This document shows, in pieces, positions 33,180 to 45,100 of a DNA stretch of 64,000 bases. The DNA comes from Odontesthes bonariensis (Eukaryota > Chordata > Actinopteri > Atheriniformes > Atherinopsidae), in assembly GCF_027942865.1 (NCBI RefSeq), contig NC_134524.1, forward strand, positions 5,523,036 to 5,587,035. The letters are read 5' to 3'. The number at the start of each line of letters is the position of its first letter. The first letter of the stretch is position 1. Below the pieces are notes generated by a model. That model was not told the origin of the DNA and searched no databases. It saw only the letters and a list, made by a program, of their open reading frames with translations. A program made the position numbers and the translations under genes.

Positions 33180-36100
33180 GTACGATTTTAGTCAGATTTT
33201 GGGCGAAAAGGGTTCAAATTGACCTTTATAATGGAAAACAGCCACCAAAATGCATAAAACCACCACAAAGAGATTAAAAATGGCTGCAAACTGACCACTA
33301 AAACATAAAGGAATCACAAAAAAAATTTTGAATAATTCGTAAGATTGCGTAAAGCAACGTTAACCAAGAGAGGTGGTAAGTAAGTGCCTACAAATAAAAT
33401 TCCACAAGAATATGCAAAACTGCCCCAAACAGACACAAAACAACCACATAGAGGCATAACATGACAACTGAAAGGCGAAAAATTATAGCAAAAAGATATA
33501 AAAACAACTGCAGACTCATAAACAAACAAGAACAAATCAGCAAAAAGACATAAATTATTGGAATAGAACAGGACACAAAGTGCCAAAGAAACCTCAAACA
33601 ACCAAGAGGAACAACTAAAACTATCACGAAATACAAAGCAAAACAACAAAGTGATGCAATAAGACTACAAACTGACAACTAAGAGAATAACTTTACTTTA
33701 CAATTTGGCTGTTTGGATTCGCCATTGAGACGCACCAGCAAAAACGAAAAAATTAAGAGTCTGCCTGACCCAAACAATTTTTGTGATCTCAATCTGGCTC
33801 CCCTGTGTTGGCCTTGGCTGCCAGCTGCAACTTCTCCTGGATGCTATGTAAATAAGACGCTCTGCCCCCCTTATGTGCTCCCTCCCCTTCCTGAGGACTC
33901 CTGTGGAAACTGTTTAGGCTGGTTGATAAACTTTCCATCACATTATCAAGGACAATGGCTTCTGAGATGGTGCTTCATGGACTTACTGGCACACACTCAC
34001 ACACACACATACTCAATGATTAACATTAATTCCCACATCTCCTCACCGGTCCCAATGCTTGATGTTGTGTGTATGTGTTGCTTTTTTTTGTGCTGAGGTT
34101 TTTTGCAATCTCAAACTGTATCCTGGTAAGGGTAAAGTGTGAAATATAATTTTTTTTCTCTCCTCCTCTCACCTAATGTGGTATTTTCTCCTATCTGGCA
34201 GCGCTTATCACTGAGCTGCATGGCCACGGTCACCCGTGTCCCGCTTCTTTGTTTTTTATGTTGTCTATCTGGATGGGTCGTATTATTAAGTATTATTGAA
34301 TTGAAATTTAAATGATCAGCAGTTAGAGACTCGGGTTACTGACCAGAGCGACAAAGTGCAGCAGGTTCATGCCCGGTTTGTTGGCCTTGGTGTCAGCGAG
34401 AGACAGGAGGGATGACAACTTGAAGCCAACTGCGTTCCCTGCATAACCTCCCTGCAACACACAACACAGCAGTGAGACACAAACACAGTGCTGCACGCAC
34501 AAAAGATTCAGCAGGGGAGCAGGAGAACTCCATTTCCCATGATGCAGCTGCTCTTACTGCTGCGGTTTCCTGAAAAGAAAGAGCAAAAATAACCCGTAGG
34601 ACCTGATGTTTGTGCGTTTTGTTTAATGCGATCTAACATTAAACTACAGAAGATATTTTGTAACATCTCATATTTATTCTGCTTTCCTCAGACTGAATTT
34701 GAGTTGTTTCAGTCATTTAAATCTAAAGTCGTTTATGAGAATCTGAACATTTTCAGATTTACTCTGACGTAACAAAGAGTTAAACACACAGTCAAACTCA
34801 CAAAAGCTTCACTCTGTTCACGTATTTGCATGTTTGCCTATGGGTGTAACCGACCTGTGCTGAACGCTAAGAGCTGATTGGTTCATTTCACTGCAGAGAC
34901 GCAAGTTGTTACATCAGAGCTGAAACCTGTTTCTGTTGTAAGGAAGTAAAACTCACACAGTCAGTGTTACTGAGAGCTGAAATGGCGCAGAAAGGAGTTC
35001 AGATGGATCAGGAAACCATTTCTTGTTTGATCTGTCTGGATTTGCTGAAGGATCCGATGACTATTCCCTGTGGACACAACTACTGCATGAACTGTATTAA
35101 AGGCCACTGGGATGGAGAGGATCGGAAGGGAATCCACAGCTGTCCTCAGTGCAGGGAAACTTTCCTACCGAGGCCTGTCCTGAAGAAAAACACCATGTTA
35201 GCTGATTTAGTGGAGCAGCTGAAGAAGACTGGACTCCAAGCTGCTCCTGCTGATCACTGCTATGCTGGAGCTGAAGATGTGGCCTGTGATGTCTGCTCTG
35301 GGAGGAAGCTGAAAGCCATCAAGTCCTGTCTGGTGTGTCTGGCCTCTTACTGTGAGAAGCACCTCCAACCTCACCGTGATGCTCCACCATTACAGAAACA
35401 CAAGCTGATCAACCCCTCCAAGAAGCTCCAGCAGCACATCTGCCCTCGTCATGATGAGGTGATGAAGATTTTCTGCCGTACTGATCAGCAGAGTATCTGT
35501 TATCTCTGCTTAATGGAGGAACATAAAGGCCATGAAACAGTGACAGCTGCAGCAGAAAGGACTGAGAGGCAGAAGGAGCTGGAGGGGAGTCGGCAACAGA
35601 TCCAGCAGAGAATCCAGGACGCAGAGAAAGATGTGAAGCTGCTTCAGCAGGAGGTGGAGGCCATCCATCAGTCTGCTGATAAAACAGTGGAGCACAGCCA
35701 GAAGATCTTCACTGAGCTGATCCGTCTCCTCCAGAAAAGAAGCTCTGATGTGACGCAGCAGATCAGATCCCAGCAGGAAGCTGAAGGGAGTCGAGTCAAA
35801 GAGCTTCAGAAGAAGCTGGAGCAGGAGATCACTGAGCTGAAGAGGAAAGATGCTGAGCTGAAGCAGCTCTCACACACAGAGGATCACAGCCAGTTTCTGC
35901 ACAGCTGCCCCTCAGTGGCAGCACTCAGGGGGGCTACACACTCATCCAGCATCAAGATCCGTCCTCTGAGGTACTTTGAGGATGTGACAGCAGCTGTGTC
36001 AGAGCTCAGAGATAAACTACAGGACATCCTGAGAGAGGAATGGACCAACATCTCACTGACTGAAGTGGATGTTTTACTGTCAGAACAAGAACCAAAGAGC

Positions 36101-39100
36101 AGAGCTGGGTTCTTAAAATGTTCAAGAGAAATCACACTGGATCCAAACACAGCACACACACAGCTGTTATTATCTGAGGGGAACAGAAAAGTTACATTCA
36201 TGGAACAACAACAGTCTTTTTCTGATCATCCAGACAGATTCAGTGACTTCAGTCAGGTTCTGAGCAGAGAGAGTCTGACTGGACGCTGTTACTGGGAGGT
36301 GGAGTGGAGAGGGGGAGGAGTTTATGTAGCAGTCGCATACAAGAATATCAGCAGAGCAGGATTCTCTGAATGTTTATTTGGAAACAACAACAAATCTTGG
36401 TCATTATGTTGTGACAGAAACAGTTACAGGTTTGACCACAACTCAGTTCGAACTCCAGTCTCAGGTCCTCGGTCCTCCAGAATAGGAGTGTATCTGGACC
36501 ACAGAGCAGGTATTCTGTCCTTCTACAGCGTCTCTGAAACCATGACTCTCCTCCACAGAGTCCAGACCTCATTCACTCAGCCGCTCTGTGCTGGAGTTTG
36601 GCTTTACTATCAAGCAGTCACAGCTGAGTTCATTAAACTGAAATAGACAGAAGTCATTTCAGGGACAGTTGGTTAAAATGTGTTTTAGTTTCCACTTTAT
36701 TTAGTCTCCATCATTGTTGAGTCATTTCTTCACTGCACAGAGATCAGCTGTCAGTCACACTTTATGGGTGGTGTAGGAGCTATTTCTCTGTTCTTAGTTA
36801 AGTCTTAGAATTTAGATTTATTTTATATCATTTGCTTTGTTTTTGGTTGATAATTAGTATTTTTGTTTAACTTTAGTTGTTTAGGATAAATTGGTTTGTA
36901 ATTAATTTAATTATTTTTTGTTTAGGGAAATGGGCGTTTCACACATAAATACGTAGGTTTTAGGGAGCTCTGGACGCACTTGGGTGGTCACATGGTTTTT
37001 TACCAGTTCTCAGCCAGTCAATCAGTGGGTGAACAGGTGAGGCAAGCAGGCAGAAAGAGCGGGAATCAGAGCAGGAGAGGCAGGAAGGGATCCTGTGAAG
37101 CATGAACCATGTTGGTTTTGCCTGCAAACTTGGAATAAATCCATGAACTACATTTTTTGATGTTTTGGACCTTTTTGTACTGTTATGTTATGTTTATTTT
37201 TGGTTTGGTCACCTTTAAGTTAAAAGTTTTTATTATTTTCATAGACAAATATGCCCCTTTTCCACCGAACATTTTTGTACCAACACAGCTCTACACGGTC
37301 CCACTCTACCCTGATTCTCAGCAGTGCCGAGACAAGCTGAAGAGTGATTACCGGCAGGTAAGGGACCACAACAGCCGGAGTGGGTCAAACCGAAAGACAT
37401 GGAAGTGGTTTGACCAAATGGACAGCATTTACGGTCACCGCCCGGCGAACGAGAGTGGCGTGGATACGGCGACGTCTTTGTTGGAGGCGATGGAAAATGG
37501 TAAGTGTTGTTCTTATCCCCTTGGTGCAACGCTTATATCTTAACAAATGCATGTTTTATATCGTAACAAATACATGTTCAGTCTTTAACTTGTGTAAAGC
37601 GTTACAGGTGTCTCATGTAAATTGTTCTGAGTGAGCTAGCAAACAACGCTGTTTTGGAAGGCTAGCAGTGTCCGGCACCAACACTGGCGTCGCCTGTATC
37701 TGAGACAACTCCTGCTGTTTACTTTTGTACTGTCTTTTTTAATAAAGAGCTTGGTTTAACTAAACAATATGAACTGTCAACTGCATTCCACATTACACTC
37801 CATCGTTGTGTTAACTTTTGACTAACCACGGCGAGACACTTTGTAGTCACCTGAAACCGACGTCACGTTAGTGGTGAACGGGCCGACTCCGCCCACTTCC
37901 AGGACACAGTTTGGGTGGAAAAGGAAATGTTACTGGTGCCGTGTCGTGTGGTGTAGTGTTGGGCTATATCGAACTGAGTAGAGTAGGGCTAGCTTGGCGG
38001 TGGAAAAGGGGCAATAGTCACTACAGGTGGTACTTTGACCTCTGATTGGTTGGTGTTTAGTTGGTGTTGGACTTTGTTTGGGTGGCGCTCCTTCCTGTCT
38101 GTTCAGTCATGGAGGCTATCACTGCTCAGCATGACTTTTATCCTCCTGAACTAATTACATTTACAATCACTGGTTTGTCAGACCAAATGTTGCTGTTGTA
38201 AATTTCTTTTTTTTTTTTTTTTTAATTTTCTTAATTTTTCTTAATTATTATTTTTTATTCTTATTTTTTTATTATTTTTTTTATTTATTATTATTATGAT
38301 TATTATTATTTTTTTTTTTTTTGTACAGCACTTTGGTCAACTGATGTTGTTGTAAAGGGCTTTATAAATAAAATTGGATTGGATTGGTTGTTGTTCAGAT
38401 CCATGTACAGATGAGGTAAACTGTGATTATCATGATCATCATCAGTCATTATTTTATTGCTCACAGCTGATATTCTGAGTCATTTAGCATATTTTACTGA
38501 TTTAATGTGTCATCAAACAAAGTTTTAGTGGTTGTTTTTTCTTGTTTTTCAGTTTTATGCAACAGTAATATCAGTCTTGAATCTATCTAATCATGTTTTA
38601 AATACATAAAATGTGTTGATGCTTCTCTCTAAGTCTGTAACTGTAATCCATGTTTGCTTTAAAGGGTGAAACATTCAGAATCAAACAGCAAAAGTTTTGA
38701 AGCCACTGCTTTGGCTTCAAAACCTTTGACTCGTATTGTCGCTTCTTGGAAGAGATTTTTGACGTAGCCAAAAAGTTTGATTCAGTTTGTCTTCAGTCAC
38801 TGAAAGCAGCTTTTCTGCCATCTTAGTTTCGTGTTTTACTTAATTCAGCTTCTCACCTGTAGATTCTATTAGTACATAATAAATTACGCTCTTATTAACT
38901 TGGAACCACCTCTACCTTCCTGACACCTGTAGCTCAGAAAGTACCAACAGCCCCATGTACCATGTTCATGTTTTAACACCAGGGGATGCCATTGCACCAC
39001 ACCTGGAGCCATAAGAGGCGCACAGAAGAATAGCACTGTTCAGGGGATAATAGAAGAAGAAGAAAGCTGGAATACTGGATCATTCTCACAGTGAGCACTT

Positions 39101-42100
39101 CTGTTTTACTTTAATTTTACTTTCTTTCTCTGGTATCGCCCTGGACTGGTTCAAGTCCTACCTGGCAGACAGAACCATGTGTGTAAGCCTTGGTGCTTCT
39201 GAGTCCCGCTCTGTCATATGGGGTTCCACAGGGTTCAATTTTAGGGCCCCTGGGTTCCATCCTGAGAAAGCATGGTATCTCTTTCCATTGCTATGCTGAT
39301 GACAGCCAAATCTATGTGCCCCTAAGGAAGAAGGATGCTTTCTCTCTTAAACCACTTTTGTTATGTCTTGAATACATTAAAGCCTGGATGTCCTTAAACT
39401 TTTTAAAATTCAACGAGAAAAAGACAGAAATGATGGTGTTTGGTCCCAGTGCGAATCCCCTCCTGTTGACTTGGGCTCCTCGGTGTGGTACAGGAAGCCA
39501 ACAGTCACAAACTTGGGTTTTAAGATGGACGGTGATTTTAAATTGGACCGGCAAATTTGTGCAGTAGTGAAGTCCAGATCCGGTGCCTCAGGTCAGCTGA
39601 TCAGCTGCTCCTGGAGGCACCGAGGGGCCAAACGGAGGCTTATTGTTTATTATTGTTATTGTTTATTATTGTTTTTACATTGTTCTTATGTTTTATGCCT
39701 CATATTTCGTGTTGTTACTCATGCACAGCACTTTGTTTCAGCCACGGCTGTTTTAAAGGGCTTTATAAATAAAGTTGAGTTGAGTTTATTTCAGCCCAGG
39801 TCATCCACCTGCTTCCATCACAAGCTCCGGGCCTCATAAACACTGTAACGTGCAGCTTTTTGTTTACCCGAATCCCTGCAGCTGGGATGGAAAGTGAACA
39901 ATCAGAGTATAATAGGAGATCCACCAGCCTGGAATAAATATCTTTCAGGTCTGCTTCAGGCTGTAGCTTCTATACCCTCCCTCTGTCACCATCCATCTGT
40001 TGTTTCCTTGCCTAATTATTCATGAATGCATTTTATTTTATTTTTTTTAACTCACAGCATTGAGGATGTTTCCGGCCTGCAGCACCAAGTGGAGAACAGC
40101 ATGGAGCTCCTCACAGCACATTAACTCTGGATAAGAAAGAAATAAAGGGGGGGATATGTGTACCATCAGACAGAAAAGGAGCTTGGAATGCTTCGATGTG
40201 TTATCACTGGCAGAGAAAGCATATGGAGGGTTAGTTAACAGCTCCAGCAGTGATCACACTCTGCTAAAAATAGTCGAGGTGTTCGTCTGCAACGTGTGAC
40301 GGGAGGAGGTCGCAGGATGATGTCTCACTCCGCACCTCTGCAAGGAATGTGGAAACTTAAATTTCTGCTTTTTGATTTTTGTCATCGAAGGCACATCTGC
40401 TCTCCATCACGTGTCGGTTCGAAGTGAAGAGACATCCCACTATTTGTGAGACCTTTAATAAAAAAAAACGCCCAGCTAATGCTGTTTTTATTTAGGAAGA
40501 AGTGGGCAGGTTAAAAATTTGTCCCTCTGGAGAGACCAAGGATGGAAACAAAACTAACGGCCCTGCTGACTGGAGAAAAACCAGCCGATAATCACCACTT
40601 TAATTACTCAGTGGTATCTAAGCTCATCCCGTCACAGTAATGATAATACAGCATTAAATGGCTTGAAGAGCGTTGGCTTGACTCATGAAATGTTGTTAAA
40701 GTACCGTCTGTTGGATATTTGTTATAAAAAGTATGTTTCCTAAGCGTGGCACATTGACTGGAGAGACTGAAATGGATGTAGTTTTACTGTATAAGTGCTT
40801 CATTACAACATTTAACATGTTCTCTACATTTCACACATCGTCCAAACCATTTTGGAATTGAAAATAATTATAGAAAACTATCTATAACCATCTTTATTTA
40901 TCACTATCCGTCATTGCTGTTGGTATGAATAACCGTTTCATCTGCTACTGTTTCTCATATACACATAATCGGCCTCTTGTAAATCCATTCAACTCGTCAC
41001 ATCATGTCTTAAGAGTCGTAGAAATGGATCAAAACATAGAAAACTTTTGCTTGAACAGGGGAATCTGAAATGTGTGAGCTGCGGTTTGAGCAGCAGAATG
41101 CTGTGAAGTCGTTACCTTTGGTGGCGGAGCGAAGGATTTTGATGTCCTGTTTCATGGCCTCGCAGGCTGCATGAAACTCCTCCTTCAACAGCATGGACTC
41201 AATCCGGACTGAGTAACTGCAGACATCAGATATCAGTGCATCACAAGGCTAAACCCACCTGCTCCATATGATCTTGTATCATTGAGTTCCAGTCTCGTTT
41301 TGGCTTGACGAAAGTAGTTCCGGCTAGTTGGCTGGGGTTTAAAAAATAAAGCGTTTTGCTTCTCAAAACAATATGCGTTCAAAAGAGTAATACATTTGCA
41401 TCACAAAATCGTAAAAAGTCAGACCTCCCTTCGTATCACTGCGTGCTGCCGCCTGGCGATAGCTACTTCTGTTACGGTGTTTGCTGCTCGGTCTGCACGG
41501 TCTACACAGCAGGCAGTGATACGAAGGGAGAGAAAATAGCGCCAAGTGATTGTGAGGTCTGACTTTTTCCTGGAGAACGCTTTTGTGATGCAAATGTATT
41601 ACTCTTTTGAACGCATATTGTTTTGAGAAGCAAAACGCTTTATTTTTTAAACCCCAGCCAACTAGCCGGACTACTTTTATCAACGCCAAAACTAGGCTGG
41701 AACTCGGCTCACAGGACACAGCAGGGGGTAAGAAAATGTTCATAAATGATATTGCTAATATGGGATGTCATACAGCTTCATGTCAAAAGAGGCGAACTAT
41801 CCCTTTAAAGAGCTGTAAATGCTGCACGTGAATACCTGATTCTGGTTGAGAGTCTGCACTTAAAACCCACAGTTATCTCATAGCTGGAGCCTGAATGCGT
41901 TTTGATAAACAGCTGAAATATAAGGGTTGTGTGACTGTGACGGCTCACCTTGGCACCTGAATCAGCAGGTGCATAAAGGAATCAGCCAGGGGGAGCTTAG
42001 AGGAGTCGCCTGGGTAAGCCTTCAGCTTCTTCGCCTTCAGGAGCGCAAACAGAGGAAGCGGCTTGTGTGAGTTTCTTACAAGTGTTTGTGTTTGAGGCTT

Positions 42101-45100
42101 CAGATTTGGGTTGAAACTTGTGTTTTAAGTGTGTGTGTGTGTGTCACCTCCTCTGCCTCTGGCAGCAGCTTCAGCAGCTCTCTCAGAGGCTCCGCCCCAA
42201 AGGACACACTGTTGCCACGGTGAATATCATCTACTATCACCTGATTGGACCTGAGGGGTGAAGTTTTACATGTAATTAACAGCGATAAATTACCATCAAA
42301 ATGTGCGAAATTCACCCGTCGGTCAGTTAAAAATATTCATCACATGTTTTGATTGAAGAAATCTTCTTTTTCTTTGATTCCAGCCAAATAAAAGGGAGGA
42401 TTTTCTGCTTTTCTTCAGAGACTTTATTTCCATTTGCACATCTCTGCTCGGCTCACTGAGGCCAGTAATCATCTAAAGGAAGCATCTTGTCTTACTTCAG
42501 ACGAGTAAAAATGAAGTGATTGCTGCTCGGGAAGCTGACGGCACTTTTAACCACGTCTTACTCCTGGTTTACACTGGGTTGCTGAACATTAAAACCCTCA
42601 GATGTGTTGAATCCCGGCCTTCCACTGTTGAACATGTTGATACAGAAACAGTTCCTGTGTCTGGCTTCCTGCTTCACACGAGTCTGTGACGACAAGACGA
42701 TTCTGTCTCAAAATGACCAGCCAGCGTATTTTAGTGAGAGAAGCACAGAGACACTTTCTGGGATGCCGAGACAGAATTCCCAAGGATGCAACGGCGGGCC
42801 AGACGTTTGGAATCGTTGATTTCAAAGTGAATAAAAGGCGAGACTGTTCACGCCTGAAACTCGGCGTACGAAAGCGCACTGCGGCACATGTGGTGCAGAC
42901 ACGAGCATTAGCCAGGGTGCCGGTGATTAGCACTGATGGTGTTATTACAGCCAGAGCGCGTCACATCTGCATCTGGTGGAGTTAGAACAGTGGTAAAACT
43001 CCCGTGTAACTGATATTCATTCATCCTTTCTCCGTGTCCCTCATGCCTGTATGTCTCCTGCTGTGTTTGGTAAGCACTCAGTCTGAACATGTTGACACAG
43101 TCAATACATCATCAACACATTCAGGACACTTTGTAATTCTGCTGCCCTCTCCTCTCCGCTCCATCTGCCGCTTCTCCGGGGGTCGGGTCGCGGGGCAGCA
43201 GCTTGAGCACTGAAGCCCAGACGTCCCTGTCCCCGGCCACTTCCTCCAGCTCCTGTGGGGGGACCCCGAGGCGTTCCCAGGTCAGCCGAGAGACATCGTC
43301 ATATTTTTTGTGTTGGTCAGTGTTGCTGATATAATATATAAAAAAAATTATTTGATTTGTGTGTCCTTAGAACCACTTCAAGCTGAAGACTTCTGAGCTG
43401 AGCTTTCATTGGTAGGACCCAAGAAACTGGCCAATTGACTCGTACAGAATGATCATATATTATTTTGCTATATGTCATACAGCTTCATGTCAAAAGAGGC
43501 GAACTATCCCTTTAAGGTAGGTTTATGCTCACTCTTCTCAGCCTTGCAAACAGCAGCATGAACCAATAGTGATGTCATGGCGCACCGGATGCTTTACTGT
43601 CGTTTTTAATGGATCGACTAATTTTAGTAACCCGCTGCGTGAGAGGTACAACACAGTCTGTACAACCCAGTCTAAAACTAATAAGGGAAGATTGTTGCAA
43701 ATGTTACAACAACTTCACAAAATGCTTAAACGTAAAACATAAAAGTTGAAACTACGTGGTTTGTGTACAACTTATGTACTGGCGTGACTATTTCTGCTGC
43801 TAATCCAGCGATGTAACAGTGTTTTTACGGGATGGTTTGGGGTGAAGTCTGCAGCAGGTTGGGCACTGATATAGATGGTTGTAGTGCTGTGTTGGCGTGA
43901 CAATTAGTTTGCAAAATGGTCGACGAGTCAAGCACAATGCTGGTTCTAAAGATGTGGAAGCCATCCAGCTTGTTCTGCTTTGAGGATTTGGAAAAATAAT
44001 CCAGATGTGCCAACCTTGTAGAAGTAGTTACTGCAAAAGTGTTGATTTTATGAGGCTTAATACATGTGTAAATTTTCATGTTTGAAAATGTTTTGTACCC
44101 TCGAATGAGTAGATATGCTGTGTTGATCAAATGATGAAATTCTTTGAGGCATACAGTTTAATTCCAGGTTGTAATATTTTTACGAAGCGCTGTTTCTTAC
44201 GTCTCTTTGCAGCCACAATGTTTATCTCTTCTTGGAAACTTTGTGTCTCTTTGTAAAAATGATCCATTCTGTGGTCATTTCGTGTGTCTATAAGTTTAAG
44301 TTCCACACCATTTTAGTCATTATGTGTCCCTTTGAGTTGATTTTCTATCTCTACAGTCAAGTGTATTTCCCTTTGCACACAGTTTTTCATCTCTCTGTTG
44401 CCACATCATCTCTCTTCTTGTTGTCTCAGTATTAATAATGTGCCTCTTTGTTGTCGTTTATTGCTCTCTAAAGTCTTTTTTTACTGGTTATTTCTCACCG
44501 GGACATTTTACCCAGTGGCCTCGCCTGCAACCACAAATGTTTGACAAACATTTATCAGTCACATGTCATTAACATGCATCTTCTCTGCATTCCTGCATAA
44601 AATGGCAGCATTACCACATCTGTTTTTACCCACAACACCTCAGGATGAGGGTGAGAAGACACATCACGCGAACCCATAGGCACATCTACTCTATCAGACG
44701 ACAAACCTCGCCCATAGAGGTGTGTGTTCTGTCTATCAGCTCCTAAATCACCAGTGTGGACTCAATGACACTCTATGACTCAGCATAAACTATTGTTCAC
44801 CTTTAGGAAACAGACTTTTAATACCTTTAATGGTTTTTCTGTCTGAGTTACAGTAAAAAAAAACACTGAATGTCATCCAAAACTGGGATATCAGGCAAAC
44901 TTTTGGCCCTTTAAGACACAGATGGGCATGTGTGCTGGAGATATTTGTGAAAACTTTGAGCAGAAGGGAAAAATAATGTGTTTGTGGTCTGAGTCTCAGA
45001 ATTACCTCTTGAACTGTTTGAGGAAAATGGCAATGTTCATCGCCCGCTTTGAGTCTAGAATGGAAACCTGGTCGGGAGGCAGAGAAAAAGGTAGTGAGCA

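Larger units (their letters stand above)
36647..38520 (+). other. 3' flank of TRIM copy 5, homologous to unit 1-3 3' regions
   Basis: Matches 3446-4410 apart from two insertions (37252-38013 and about 38196-38390). AATAAA occurs at 37134-37139. The distal GATCAATAAAG signal of the tandem units is not preserved here (the region reads ATCAAACAAAGTTTTAG). Confidence 0.6.
42251..45005 (-). other. fhdc1 intron 3
   Basis: 2.75 kb with no other coding exon recognised. It contains a LINE C-terminal fragment (43145-43310) and an end fragment of the TTAA foldback element (43466-43518). Confidence 0.5.

Noticed and set aside
34964-34981. GTG-initiated extension of TRIM copy 5
   Set aside because: A eukaryotic gene would start at the ATG at 34982; the upstream codons have no counterpart in other copies.
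34982-36646. Identifying copy 5 or the array as trim2, which neighbours FHDC1 in mammals
   Set aside because: TRIM2 has a filamin and NHL-repeat C-terminus and many introns; these genes have PRY-SPRY and a single coding exon.
39190-39567. Reverse transcriptase ORF as a host gene
   Set aside because: It is frame-broken, 5' truncated and ends in a LINE tail.
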